Source: Combretum micranthum (Eukaryota; Streptophyta; Magnoliopsida; Myrtales; Combretaceae). Taken from it: a stretch of DNA of 64,000 bases. Under the pieces are notes generated by a model, which worked only from the letters and a program-made list of their open reading frames with translations, searched no databases and had not been told where the DNA came from. The DNA lies in assembly GCA_024138025.1 (NCBI GenBank), contig JAMXBD010004327.1, forward strand, positions 1-64,000, read 5' to 3'. Within the stretch, counting starts at the first letter, position 1. Each line of letters begins with the position of its first letter. This document shows, piece by piece, positions 1 through 10,760 of the stretch. The translations under genes and the position numbers were made by a program.

Positions 1-921
1 TTGATAAACATCATAAGAAAATGTAAACCCCAACCTAATTCACTAAACTAAAATCTCAAACACACTTTTCCTGTAAATATATGGAATCACTAGATCTCCA
101 ATCAACACCATGAAATAACAAAACCCTAATTCATACGAATACATGTTCACCATTGTTCATACATCACAAATCATCCTCAACAACAAATATGATTGAATTC
201 TCTTAAAAACTTAAGATCTATGAATTATAGTTCGGTTGAGTTTACCTTCTTCAATTGATCGTAGATCTGATATCCCTAATTTCCACACTTAGGGTTTTCC
301 TTCAATTTCTACCAAAGATCAATTCCTTCACCAATCAAAATACAATCTTAGAAAGAAAACATCCTAGAACGAATTAAAGGATTAAGAGATGTTACTTACT
401 CGATTCCTTGATGAAATCCACCTTGGAGAGTGTTGCTAGGGTTTTCTATATGCTTAAGAGAGGTTATGAGGGTTAGGATAGGTTATAGAAGTATTTATAG
501 AGTTAAATCGTGAAGGGATGTACGCTGGAAGCGTAGGAAACAAAGTTTGTGGCTTAGAACTCTTGAGTCACAAAATTTTGTCCAAGGTCGCCACTTAGGC
601 CGGCGGCCAACTTATCTAAGCTGATGGCCTATCCAAGTATACTGGCGGCCTAAAAGCTGGCGTATGACCAATTTACCCAATTTGCATAATTTTCTTCCGA
701 AGCTCTAAGCTAGTGTTTGGGCCGTTGTCCTTTGTATTTAAGCTGGCGGCTTAGAATTATAGGCTGGCAACCTATATGCCGGCCTACTCTAGAATTGTCC
801 AATCATTCACATACGTCTTCCTCGGGTCCAAATTCATCTGTTTCAAGACAAAAATACCCTTTTAAACAACTATTTATTACATGAGTTACCCCTCATTATA
901 AATATTTACTTGTATATTACA
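1..921 (-). repeat. gypsy-1 3' LTR (5' part of the LTR only; rest outside window)
   Basis: On the minus strand the LTR starts TGTAATATAC at 921, directly after a polypurine tract. The stretch 1-520 matches 29750-29820 and 31405-31860 of the 5' LTR, and 580-921 matches 31920-31950 plus 39129-39443. A TATA box lies at 492-500 (minus) and a splice-donor-like GTAAGT at 394-399 (minus). Between the LTR start and the TATA box, 510-800 is a GC-rich patch with repeated GGCGGCC/GCCGGC words. Confidence 0.9.
492..500 (-). promoter_or_regulatory. TATA box of gypsy-1 3' LTR
   Basis: The minus strand reads CTATAAATAC, 421 bp into the LTR. The same box is kept in the 5' LTR at 31837-31845 (minus). Transcription would start about 30 bp further left. 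Confidence 0.7.
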
Positions 922-1268
922 TCTCTTCCCCCTTAAAGAAACTTTGTTCTCGAAAGTTACCTAGTTCATTGAATAGCTTGGGATATTTTGCTCGCATATC
1001 CTCGTCAAGCTCCAAGTTGCTTCTCTCTCCGTCTGATTTGTCCATTGTACCTTCACGTATTTGATTACCCATCTCCTCAACATCTTCTCTTTAGTTTCAA
1101 TGATCTTTATGGGTCTTTCAACATAGTGAGATTAGGATGCACATCTAGAGGTTCTAATTCTATTATTTGATTGGGGTCTTTCACATACTTCCTTAACATC
1201 AACACTGAAATACATGTGTACTCCCTCAAATTAGGCGGTAAAGCTAGTCTGTAAGCCACATTGCCTAT
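917..1268 (-). pseudogene. gypsy-1 pol, C-terminal chromodomain-like tail
   Basis: Read on the minus strand this encodes the last part of the integrase: a VKVQW...E.NLELDEDMRAKYPKLF-type stretch, the chromodomain-like end typical of Del/Tekay chromoviruses (compare KVLW...TWELEEEI..YPHLF in gypsy-2 at 58432-58698). The last codons are encoded by the polypurine tract and the stop codon (917-919) already lies inside the LTR. The frame continues at 3300 on the far side of solo LTR S1, which splits it at codons for the GPY/F-type region. In chromoviruses this tail binds modified histones and directs insertion to heterochromatin; here that role is inferred from family only. The frame has small shifts, so no intact product is expected. 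Confidence 0.75.
922..936 (-). other. gypsy-1 polypurine tract
   Basis: Purine-only run on the minus strand (TTTAAGGGGGAAGAGA region) immediately before the 3' LTR, the expected primer site for plus-strand DNA synthesis. The pol reading frame runs straight through it. Confidence 0.85.
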
Positions 1269-3294
1269 TGTAACGCCCTAACCTGTTGGCAATTACAACC
1301 CGCCACGTATCCTCTCTTAAATAGGACACAAAGGCTATAACATTATAACACCACAATTTAAAACATATAAAATATACTCTCATAACTCTCTCAGAGGATA
1401 CAACAAAAAGTCCAAATCCTATAAAACTTGTAAATAACAATCTTTTCAAACATCTTGTTGATCCAAACATGTTGGCGAAACCAAAGCCAACAAATCCAAA
1501 ATACATAAAATTTTGAAAATCCTTTTTAACATATAAATTCTTAATATAGTTCCAAATATTGTAAATGATCTTAAAATCCTTCTGATATAATCTATACCTG
1601 AATCTATTCCTCAATAGGGTAATCTGGACCGCTCATCATCCCCATGATCTATGTACAGATCATCAATATCATATGTTCTTCATCACCTACACCTGAAATT
1701 TTAAAAAAAGTGAGTTGTGAAGCCCAGTATGAAACTCTAATCCTTTAAAGCAAATGCAAATGCACACGCAACAGGGATATATATAAATGCACTTAGTCTA
1801 ATGCAAGCAATCAATTTGTTATCTTTTTATAGTCAGCAAATCAACACAATTTAGAACTATGTATACTTTAGTCCCGAACTCGAAGTAACTCAGACTCCTC
1901 TTTAAAAACCAACTACTTTTGAAAATAAGGTAATTATATACATATATGGATGAGTGGGTACTCCCCAAACATCCGTTTCCTCCTAACTCTACCGGAATCA
2001 TCTCTATGCACGAGTCTACTCGGTAACCTCACACATAGATCATCAGGTGCCTCACCAGTATCACTGTCTGCCAGTCTTTACTGGTCAAAGCAAACATAAC
2101 CAAGAAAACAATTATTAAGCAATAGAATTAAGTTATTATAAAGTTCTATCCCTACAACCAATCAAGCAATACTAATCTTACAATAAAAAAAAACAAGCAG
2201 GGATTGGTCGTACCTGGATTCGCTTCAACTCCAATCTCACTAATAAAACTATCAGAAAAGAATTCCTAATCTTACAACAATTCCTGATCCATAACTTATC
2301 TCAATCAATTTCGATTTCATGCACATAATAAAATCCTAACCCTGAATTCCATAAATTTTACTCTAATCACAGATCTATAAAAGATAAACACACCTGTTCT
2401 TTTTGTTCACAATTCAGTAAAACCTTCAAACGCGTCTTTCACCAAAATTTTAGTTATCTCCACAATTCCTTCAATATATAGATTCTAATTAATAAAACAA
2501 TTACTAGAAAAGACTATAATTTTAGAACCACAAAGGTTTGTTTAGATCCACACTTACCTAGACGTGCAGATCTCGCTTGAATAAAACCTTAATTCAAACA
2601 AACAATAAACTACGATCATAATCCTATAATTTGCTAATATTGAGAAATTACAAATTCTAAGATAGATCTTACCTTTATTGATCATAGATTCTATTAGATC
2701 TAAAAAAAAAAAAAACCAGATCTTGAATCCAATAAGGTTCTTCCTCGAAAGCTCTTTCAAAAACCACAAATAGAATCCTAAGAAAGATGTAGATTTCTTG
2801 AATCCTTGAAAAATCATGATTAAGTCTTCTTTAAACCAAAATCTTGATCTCCTCTTGATGAAAAACTCACAATAGATCTTTTTAGAGAGGTTTCTAAGTT
2901 TAGAAAGAAGAGGAATAGGGTAAAGATATAAATAAACTTTTTTGATCCTTCAATTTCCACAACAGTACTTTGGAAACAAAAAGAGAAGAAATCCTTCAAT
3001 TCTTGTAATAACACAGGAAACGAAAAGACACCTCATGTATTATATGCCTGCCATAATACACATAAATAAAACTTATAAGGATGGACCATAAAACCCTCTT
3101 ATTTTTCAACATATGACAACTTTTGCCCTTTATCATAATTTATTGAAGATTTACTATTTTAAAGACTTGTTGACCATCATCAATGCGAGTGTTGATAATA
3201 ATATCTCATTTATTAGGGTTGACCATAGAACCCTCTTATTTTATAACAAATGACTAACTTGCCTTCTTTATAAAATATTTATCTTTATATTACA
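1269..3294 (-). mobile_element. S1: solo LTR of the gypsy-1 family
   Basis: 2026 bp, starting TGTAACGCCC and ending TATATTACA as the gypsy-1 LTR does, in the same orientation. It is flanked by a perfect 5-bp TSD CCTAT (1264-1268 and 3295-3299). There is no internal domain, so it is a solo LTR left by LTR-LTR recombination. It interrupts the integrase of gypsy-1, so the family jumped into its own copy. Donor-like sites AG|GTAAGT at about 2555 (minus) and AAG|GTAAGA at about 2670 (minus), and an acceptor TTTCAG|G near 1692 (minus) followed by CAG|GTATAG near 1600, suggest a leader intron within this LTR as well. Confidence 0.92.
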
Positions 3295-3299
3295 CCTAT

Positions 3300-4042
3300 C
3301 CTCTCTAAGATCTCGTATGGTCTCACGTACCTATGGTTCAACTTGCCTCTTAACTTGAATCTAATAACACCTTTGGTTGGTGAAATTAAGCAACACATGT
3401 TCTCCAACCTGAAACTCCAAAGGTCTCCTTCTTTTATTAACATAGCTTTTATGATGGCTCTGAGCGGATTACAATCTTTCGGATCATTTGGACTTTATCG
3501 TTGGCATCCTGTATCAATTCTGATCCCAAAATCTGCCTGTCACTACTTCATCCCAATGAATTGGTGATCGGCACTTCCTGCCATACAATGCTTCATACGG
3601 TGGCATCCCAACTTGAAGCTTAGTAACTTTATTATATGCAAACTCCACTAAAGGTAAATATTTCAGACCAGTTACCTTTAAAGTCTAAGATACAAGCTCT
3701 CAACATGTCTTCAAGGATCTGGATTGTCCTCTAACTATCCATCTGTTTGAGGATGATAAGCACTATTAAACATAACTTTAGTGCCTAAAGCTTGATGTAA
3801 GCTCTTCAAAATCTTCTAACAAATCTAGTATCTCTGTCAGACACAATGGTCACTGGGACTCTGTGTAATCTCATGATCTCTTTTATGTACAACTGTGCCA
3901 AACGTTCCAATTTATACCCAGTCCTAATAGGTATAATGTAAGTTACCTTTGTGAGTCTGTCTACAATCACCCATACTGAGTCAAATTTTTCTCTTGTTCT
4001 GGGTAGGACTGTAACGAAATCCATGGTAATATGCTCCCACTT
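3300..4042 (-). pseudogene. gypsy-1 integrase core and C-terminal region (broken)
   Basis: The clearest part is 3806-4024 (minus), with [15 protein letters not shown], a TIVSDRDTRF block carrying the second catalytic Asp, and LYIKEIMRLHRVP between them: the gypsy DDE integrase core. Left of it, in other frames, come traces of the QTDGQTE and EFAYN..Y....MPPYEALYG blocks (3560-3760) and of the GPY/F region next to 3300. Several frameshifts and stops separate these pieces. The equivalent region in gypsy-2 is far better preserved (59002-59592). This enzyme would insert the cDNA into nuclear DNA; this copy cannot. Confidence 0.85.
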
Positions 4043-4696
4043 TCATTGGGGTACTGGCAAAGCCTTTAGCTCACCTGCTGGTCTCCTATGCTCAATATTA
4101 ATCATCTGACAGGTGTAGCACTTAGATACATACTCAGCGATTTCCTTCTTTATGTTATTACACCAATACAACTTCTTCAGGTCATCGTACATCTTGTTTC
4201 CTCTTGGATGGATGGAATAACTAGAGTAGGATGCTTCTCTCAATAACTCCTTCTTCAATTCTCCTTGTTCTAGCACACATAGTTTTCCTTTGTATCGCAT
4301 CATACCGTCTTCATCAATGTAGAACTTAGGTACTTTACCAATCTCTATTCTCTTTTTTATTTCTAGGATGCTCTTATCATCTATCTGGGCTGTTTTGATC
4401 CTTCCAATTAGAGTAGGTTGAATCTGTAGGTTCGCCAATCTTTCACCCATTCGTCTAGTCACTATCTCCAACTCAAGTTTCCTCATGTCATCAACTATGT
4501 GCCGTTTTGATGTGGCCAAGGCTGCTAAATTCTCATTTCTCTTTTTGCTCAAGGCATCTGCTACAACATTCGCCTTCCTTAGGTGGTATTGTATGTCCAC
4601 ATCATAATCTTTTATGAGTTCCAACCATCTCCTCTGTCTCATGTTTATCTCTCTTTGGGTAAAGATGTACTTAAGACTTTCATGATCTGTGTACAC
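4043..4696 (-). pseudogene. gypsy-1 RNase H end and integrase zinc-binding domain
   Basis: An open 217-codon stretch. Residues 1-60 are the end of RNase H ([13 protein letters not shown], then [14 protein letters not shown], then a decayed [13 protein letters not shown] motif reading [15 protein letters not shown]). After a linker, residues about 165-205 form the HHCC integrase zinc-binding domain ([19 protein letters not shown] followed by CYTCQ). The His-Cys spacing looks intact although the usual HPG is HPR. It precedes the integrase core in the normal order. Confidence 0.88.
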
Positions 4697-5187
4697 TCTA
4701 CATCCTCCTCATACAGGTAATGACTCCAAAGCTTCAATGCATGAACCACTGCTGCTAGGTACAGGTCATGCGTTAGGTAGTTCTTCTCATATGGCTTCTA
4801 CCGTCTGGAAGCATATGCTATCACCTTACCTCCCTGCATCAACACATAACCTAACCTTTGTATTAAAGCATTGTTGTATATAGTATACTCTTCACCACTC
4901 ATAAGTAAAGCCAATACTGGGGCCGACACTAACTTCTCCTTCAATTGTTGGAAACTGCTCTCACAATCATCACCCCATACATACTTCACCCCCTTCTGTG
5001 TCAACCTGGTTATAAAACTTGCTATCTTTGAGAAGTCTTCTACAAATCTTCTATAATAACCTACCGTTCCTAGAAAACTTCTGATCTCACATACACTTTT
5101 AGGTATTGGCCATTCAACCACTGCCTTCACTTTGTCAGGATCCATAGAAATTGCATTCCTATCTACAATGTGTCGCAAGAAAGGCAC
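4697..5187 (-). pseudogene. gypsy-1 reverse transcriptase thumb and RNase H start
   Basis: Minus-strand frame with VEWPIPKSVCEIRSFLGTVGYYRRFVEDFSKIA, the conserved junction between reverse transcriptase and RNase H in gypsy elements, then LTQKG...W and LVSAPVLAL, then a [16 protein letters not shown]ase H block. The frame breaks near 4798, before the ELAAVV..L..WRHYL part. Domain order fits the flanking pieces. Confidence 0.85.
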
Positions 5188-5664
5188 TTGTTCTAACCAG
5201 AATTCACACTTGGTGAATTTAGAATATAACTTTCTTCTTGTAGTCTGGTCAGAACTAGTCTAAAATGCTCTTCATGTTCCTCCTTTGACTTAGATACACC
5301 AGCACATTGTCGATGAATACTACCATAAAAAGGTCCAAGTAGTCTCTAAAGACTCTATTCATTAGATCCATAAATACTGTCGGTGCATTGTCAGACCAAA
5401 ATGCATGACAATGAATTCGTAATGTCCATATTGGAACTAAAAGCTGTCTTCAGAATATCCTCTGCTTTGACCCATAGCTAGTGATAGCCAAACCTAAGAT
5501 CAATCTTAGAAAATATTCTTACTCCTGCCAGCTGATCAAATAAGTCATCAATTCTAGGTAATGGGTACTTATTCTGGATCGTTACCTGGTCCAACTCTCG
5601 ATTATCTATACATAATCTCATGCTCCCATACTTCTTCTTTGCAAACAACACTAGAGCTCCACAT
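5188..5664 (-). pseudogene. gypsy-1 reverse transcriptase palm, interrupted by copia-1
   Basis: The 5478-5664 part reads [43 protein letters not shown] in pieces, the N-terminal palm blocks of gypsy reverse transcriptase. Around 5300-5320 the catalytic FIDD box appears as FIDN, so one metal-binding Asp is lost. The gene is cut at 5669 and resumes at 23122, on the other side of copia-1, with the 5-bp duplicate GGCAA at both edges. The frame also carries shifts around 5390-5470. Confidence 0.85.
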
Positions 5665-5669
5665 GGCAA

Positions 5670-6686
5670 TGTTAGGTTTCCATAGGGTTTTAAAATTATA
5701 GAGATCAAATCTTTCACAGCGGAATTCAAAAGAAAACCCTAACCCAGTATCCATGTGTATTGATTAGATTAAAACAAAACAAATAGTTTGATTTCGTACA
5801 TCTAAAAGCTTGAAACTTGAAATCAATTTGCAGATCGGATCTGTAGGTATCGCAAAATCACAATACTCTCTATGGCATCCACACGAACGAGCATTTTTCA
5901 AAAGGATCCTTCATGTGCTAGCATGATCTAGAACATTTCTAGATGATATTAGGATTTTCACACACGACTCTTTATGCTTCACTCTTTAGGGTTTGCAGAT
6001 TTTCTCTGTCGGTCTAATGTCGACAGACAAGTCGTTAACCCTAAAGAGATCTCTTTATGTGCTTTTTATACTAATGTCATTCTCACATGAGTAATGACAT
6101 TAGTGTCCCTTAATCTAATTAGGGATAATATTTGCCAAAATATAATTCTTGCACATAATAATGTAATAATTTATTATTATTCTTAATAATAAAAAATTAT
6201 TATTCCTACGAGACATTAAATTAAGTCCATGATCCTTTAATTATTATTCATTCTTAATAATAATAAATTATTATTCCCTTAAGACATTAAATTTAGTTCA
6301 TGATTCTTTTGACTCGTTCTTTTATGTGTGACCCTGTAGGTTTCACTCAATATTAGCAGTTGACCTAAAACCATTTTGGTCAACAAAACATAAGCGGCCT
6401 CTAGCAAGACATTATGTTTACCCAAATTAAGTGAAGATCGGTGATTCGATTTTTATCTAATCCAAAACTATTGTCATTATCCTTTTGTCATATGATATCT
6501 AGATTGAACATAAGGCATTGATAGTGTCATCCTTATATCGTTCAATCTTATCATTTCTCGATTTCTCAATGAACTAATAAAAGCAAATGAAATTGATCAC
6601 ACTATCAATTCATTTGAGCACGACCATGCATTTCTCAATCTCACTTATCGAGGGGACCAGAGATATTTCTCTCACAACGAGAGGGA
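5670..6686 (-). repeat. copia-1 3' LTR, truncated
   Basis: Matches 17393-18420 of the 5' LTR almost base for base, including TGTTAGG at the edge, a TATA region around 6060-6070 (minus) and two AT-rich tandem units near 6160-6310. The match stops after GAGAGGGA at about 6686, so roughly 470 bp of the LTR (its minus-strand beginning) is gone, together with the adjoining internal sequence. Confidence 0.9.
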
Positions 6687-9600
6687 AAATATTCCGACAA
6701 CACCAATAGATTCATAAAAATATAAGGATTTCAAAAATATCAGTTTTAAAATTTTTCGGTAACTAAAAATATCAGATATAGGCCATTTACGCGTATTTTC
6801 TTTACTACTGGTATTTTAATTGTTTAGTCTACTATTCATAGTACTTTTCTACTATTCATTTATCTCTACTTTTTTTTACACTCTATTCTTACATACTACC
6901 ATACCTATACCTTACAATTCACCTTCCCCATACAACCTTAATCACATCACACTTTACATATTACTTCTTTTTATTACAAAACAACAAATTTAATCAATTT
7001 CTCTCCCCTATTCCCCATGTTGCCGTCCACTCTCCTTCCCTCATCACTCTCAATTTGTTTTCTTTTTCAATTTATTTAATTACATTTAAATTCCACTCCA
7101 AAGCTCTATAAATACCCCCTTTCCTCCTTCATTCTTTCACACAACTCATTTCCTACTAAAACTCTACCAAAATCATTCCATAAAATCCCTCTTCCAAAAT
7201 TTCTTCCAAGTTCTTCCTTCTCTCCATAAAACCATTTTCTACATAATACTACAACCCATTCCATTCATCTTCAACAAACACATAAACGTTAGGTAAAAAT
7301 CTATCTTATTCACTCATCATGTTCGTACAACTTAACATGATTTTAGTGTATGTTTCTTAGACTCATCAGAGTTAAAGAAGCAATAATATATTAATGTTTT
7401 GTTTTTGTTCATGTTTCTATTTTTCATTATGTTGTTATTGTTATTGTTATTATTTGTTTCTAATCTAACTTATATAAAGTATTATGTATATATATTTATT
7501 TAGAGCATATAAACTCATTTGTTATTTATTTATTTATTTTTAAGTCTTGCAATTTATTTATTTACTTGTTTTATGCAATTGACTAGTCTTAGACTTGTCC
7601 ATATCAAGTCAAAACAATTTTCTTTCTTTCTTTCTTTTCTTTTGAGGACTAGTCTATTCTTAGTCCCGAGATACCTTGATGAAGCGAAGGTTCCCAATAC
7701 TTGACTTTACTTTTATGCTCTTATATAATTTATCTTATTATGTTGTTTTTATTATATTTCTATAGTTACATATTCTCATTCATGCATGAACATGTTGTTA
7801 TTGTCTCAACCATAATGAAAATAAGTTTTCTTAAGTAATAAAACTAAGAACTCTCTTTAAAAATAGTTTTAGTCACATAAGAATTTATTTTTCCATAAGA
7901 CTTAAAGTTTTATCTTAATAAATATTTTCTAAAGTTAGATAAGTAGCTCAAGTTTTAGTAATGGTACTATATGGTATTTTATCAATGAAAATAAAGTTAT
8001 CACAAACCCTCATTTAAACCAATAAAATAAGAGAGTTTCTTTAAACTTAATTCATGGTTTAACCAAGAGTTTTTCTTAAACACATTTGTCGAAGTTTTCT
8101 ACCAACACTCTAGAATACTAAAGTCTCGACAAGTTTTGCAAAATTATAAAAAATAACCTTTCTAAGGATAAGCCTTACTTAGGAAATAAAAATAATAAAC
8201 TCATAAAATTATTGATATTATTCTTTTAAAGTGGATCTAACTTTAGAAAAACTTTAGAACATATTACCATGAAATATTTAGAAAAACTATGTTTTCCAAA
8301 CCACTAGAAATAAATTTATGAGAATATTAAAAGATTAAAATTTCTTTTTGAAAATGTAATTATTCTCTAAATTAAGAAATGGAATTAAAAGAAGGAAATA
8401 CTTACTAATAAATTTTCCAAACAAAACTAAAAAGGAGATTTTCAAGTCTTAGCTTTTTCTCACTTTCAAGACACATTGTTTTACAAGATCATTATTGAGA
8501 CAACACCACTAAATTCATGCATATGGTTTGAGTCTATATATATGTATTCAAAGGATTTTTCAACCATACAATTATCCATATTTTTGTACAAGAATTCTTG
8601 AATAAAGAAAAGTTTAAAAACTTGAGTTTGAAATTTGGAATTTTCACACCAAATCTCTATGTTACCATTCAGAGACCCAAATAACTTCTTTTGACAAAAA
8701 TAACCTTAGAAATAGATAGATCTTTTCGAGTAGGTAGAAATCGGTATATAATATGTGAAATTCCGAGTTAAAATGAGCAAGTTATGGCCATTTTAAATTG
8801 GAATTTTCATTCATGTGAATTTTGACGAATTCAATAAGATAGAATTATAGAGTTTGAATAGATCTTGGATGAAATACTCATGTCGAGTATTTCTTTTGTT
8901 TAGGTGTCGAGGACCAAGATCTTCTCTTCCCCGAGGATTACTTCGACTCCTAGAAGAACGCTATGGATGAGTGAGTTTCCTTTACGTTTATGTATTCGCG
9001 TATGTGCTTGTAGAATAGAGCGCTAGATGTTAGGAAAAGATAAAATTGATATGCCTGTGGGTTATCTTGGGAATTATGTATGTGAATCATTGTGTACGAT
9101 CAATGAACAATAAGTATATCGGAACCCGATTTGTGATTGATATAAATGTTTCTATGTATGTATTGCTATGTGTGCAAATATTGCTTGATCACTTTAAATG
9201 ATTTAATGTCATATTGGAATCCCCATATAATAAATTGCTCATGCATATCACTTAGATTATCATTTCGAAATTTTGCTACTACTCCTCAGCGTGGGACCGG
9301 AAAGGTAAGCTGCCTTGCTACAATCTTAAGAGTTTAGGACGTTCGGTTAATATGGTCTCAAGTTGTAGCCGAGCCGGATCGATCGCTTTGGGTAAGGAAA
9401 GCCCGGGGACTAGTAATACGGTTCGTCGGAACCCCAAGATGCGCGCAACTTTAAAAAGGTCGTTTGGGACCCAGTTTAAAGCATTCCCTAACTACCGATG
9501 GAGGGGTAAATCCATCACACATACGATACCGGATAGTCGTATGTACTGTTTGATCATATGGTTGTTGCATTTCGTATGCTTGATTAATAAACTTGGTTGA

Positions 9601-10085
9601 TTGCCTATTATGAGTACTTTTGCGTAAGGAATATCTCACTAAGCTAGTCATGCTTATACTCCTACAGACTTTTGACATTGCAGGATTATCCTTTTTGCAC
9701 CCGAGACCATCCTGACCACCCGGGTAGAATCTTTATTTTGAGAAGCTTTTGGAGGAATTCTGTTTTGAAGTCATAGAGTAGATTTCTTCTAAAATCTTCT
9801 AGCTTTAGTTATTTTATCTTTAGTAGAACCATGTTGTTATGGAAATTATCGGGGGAATGCCCCTTAGAAGTTGTAAGACTTTATGTTTCTATGAAATATA
9901 TTTAGTGTTATCCTATATGTTCCGCTGCCAATATCTTAAAATGTATTACTTTACTGGTCTCCCTTTGATGTGAATGTATGCCTTGTACCGATATGGAAAC
10001 TTTTGAGTAACTGGGATAATCATTCTTAAGTTTTAATATTGAGTACGATGGGCTGTCACGTTTAGGGTACCTATTGGGGCATGAC
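6687..10085 (+). mobile_element. A: solo LTR of the long TGTAAACCCC family, 5' end deleted
   Basis: Plus-oriented and parallel to B from 11037 on. It lacks about 280 bp at its start and ends GGGGCATGACA inside the copia-1 integrase frame. Visible parts: TATA box 7107-7115; donor TTAG|GTAAAA at 7293; a cluster of three hairpins (7592-7698); the 8761-8803 dyad; first micro-exon 8904-8970 (acceptor TTTAG, frame ending FPEDYFDS-stop, ATG 8 nt before donor GTGAGT at 8971); paired-change hairpin 9520-9543; second micro-exon 9684-9723 (TTGCAG| ... CGG|GTAGAA); and the GGGGGAATGCCCC stem near 9850. No coding domain is present. Confidence 0.85.
9520..9543 (+). other. paired-change hairpin in A
   Basis: Stem CATACGA/TCGTATG around a loop containing ACCGGA. 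It directly follows the TAAATCC part of the conserved block. Same site as 55619-55642, 13449-13475, 19013-19037, 25274-25298, 37147-37171, 38571-38595, 44811-44835, 46539-46565, 50081-50105 and about 53334-53347. Confidence 0.6.
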
Positions 10086-10760
10086 ATCTATCATGGGTTC
10101 TATGCTAGTTTGTGGTTCTAGAACTTCTTCGAGTTGAATTGTACTCCCACTAGTTCCTTTAGAGACAAATTCTCTTTCTAGAAAATGACCATTATGAGCA
10201 ACAAACAATTTGTTCTCGGATTGGTTGTAGAAGTAGTATCCTTTTGTCTCTTTAGGATATCCCACAAAGAAGCATTTGTCAGATTTAGCTGCTAGCTTAT
10301 CGGACACTTGTCATTTAACATAAGCATCACAACCCCATATCTTTAGAAAAACAAACTGGGACGTTTCCCATTCCATAACTCTTATGGTGTTTTTTTTTTA
10401 ATCGATTTTGATGGAACCTTGTTCAATATGAATGTAGCAGTTTCTAAGGCATATCCCCAAAAGGATATTGGAAGCTCTATCTGACTCATCATTGATCGAA
10501 CCATATCTACTGAAATCATTAGTAAATCTAATGAAGTACTGATGACCTCCTTTAGTAGCAATGGTTAATAGACGGCATACATCGGTATGTATTAGGCCCA
10601 ATAAATCAGTTGCCCTTTCACTGTCCCTAGTAAAAGAATCTTTGGTCATCTTGCTTAATAAATAAGACTTGAATATTTTAAACGATTTAAAATCAAATGA
10701 ATCTAAAACCATTTTTATGGAGTTTTGATATGCGTTTCTCATTTATATGACCAAGATGAC
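10086..10760 (-). pseudogene. copia-1 pol fragment: pre-integrase/integrase with core deletion
   Basis: Read right to left: the GAG-pre-integrase LGHINEKRISKLHKNG (interrupted by B at its LWH-C start), SYLLSKMTKDSF, then DLLGLIHTDVC and HQYFIRFTNDFSRYG, the first part of the copia integrase. Then the frame jumps to SMMSQIELPISFWGYALETA near 10495, and on to KIWGCDAYVK and KSDKCFFVGYPKETKGYYFY. About 100 residues of the catalytic core between SRYG and the SMMSQ region, including the region of the later catalytic acids, are absent. The end is cut by solo LTR A at 10085. The fragment cannot encode an active integrase. Confidence 0.88.
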
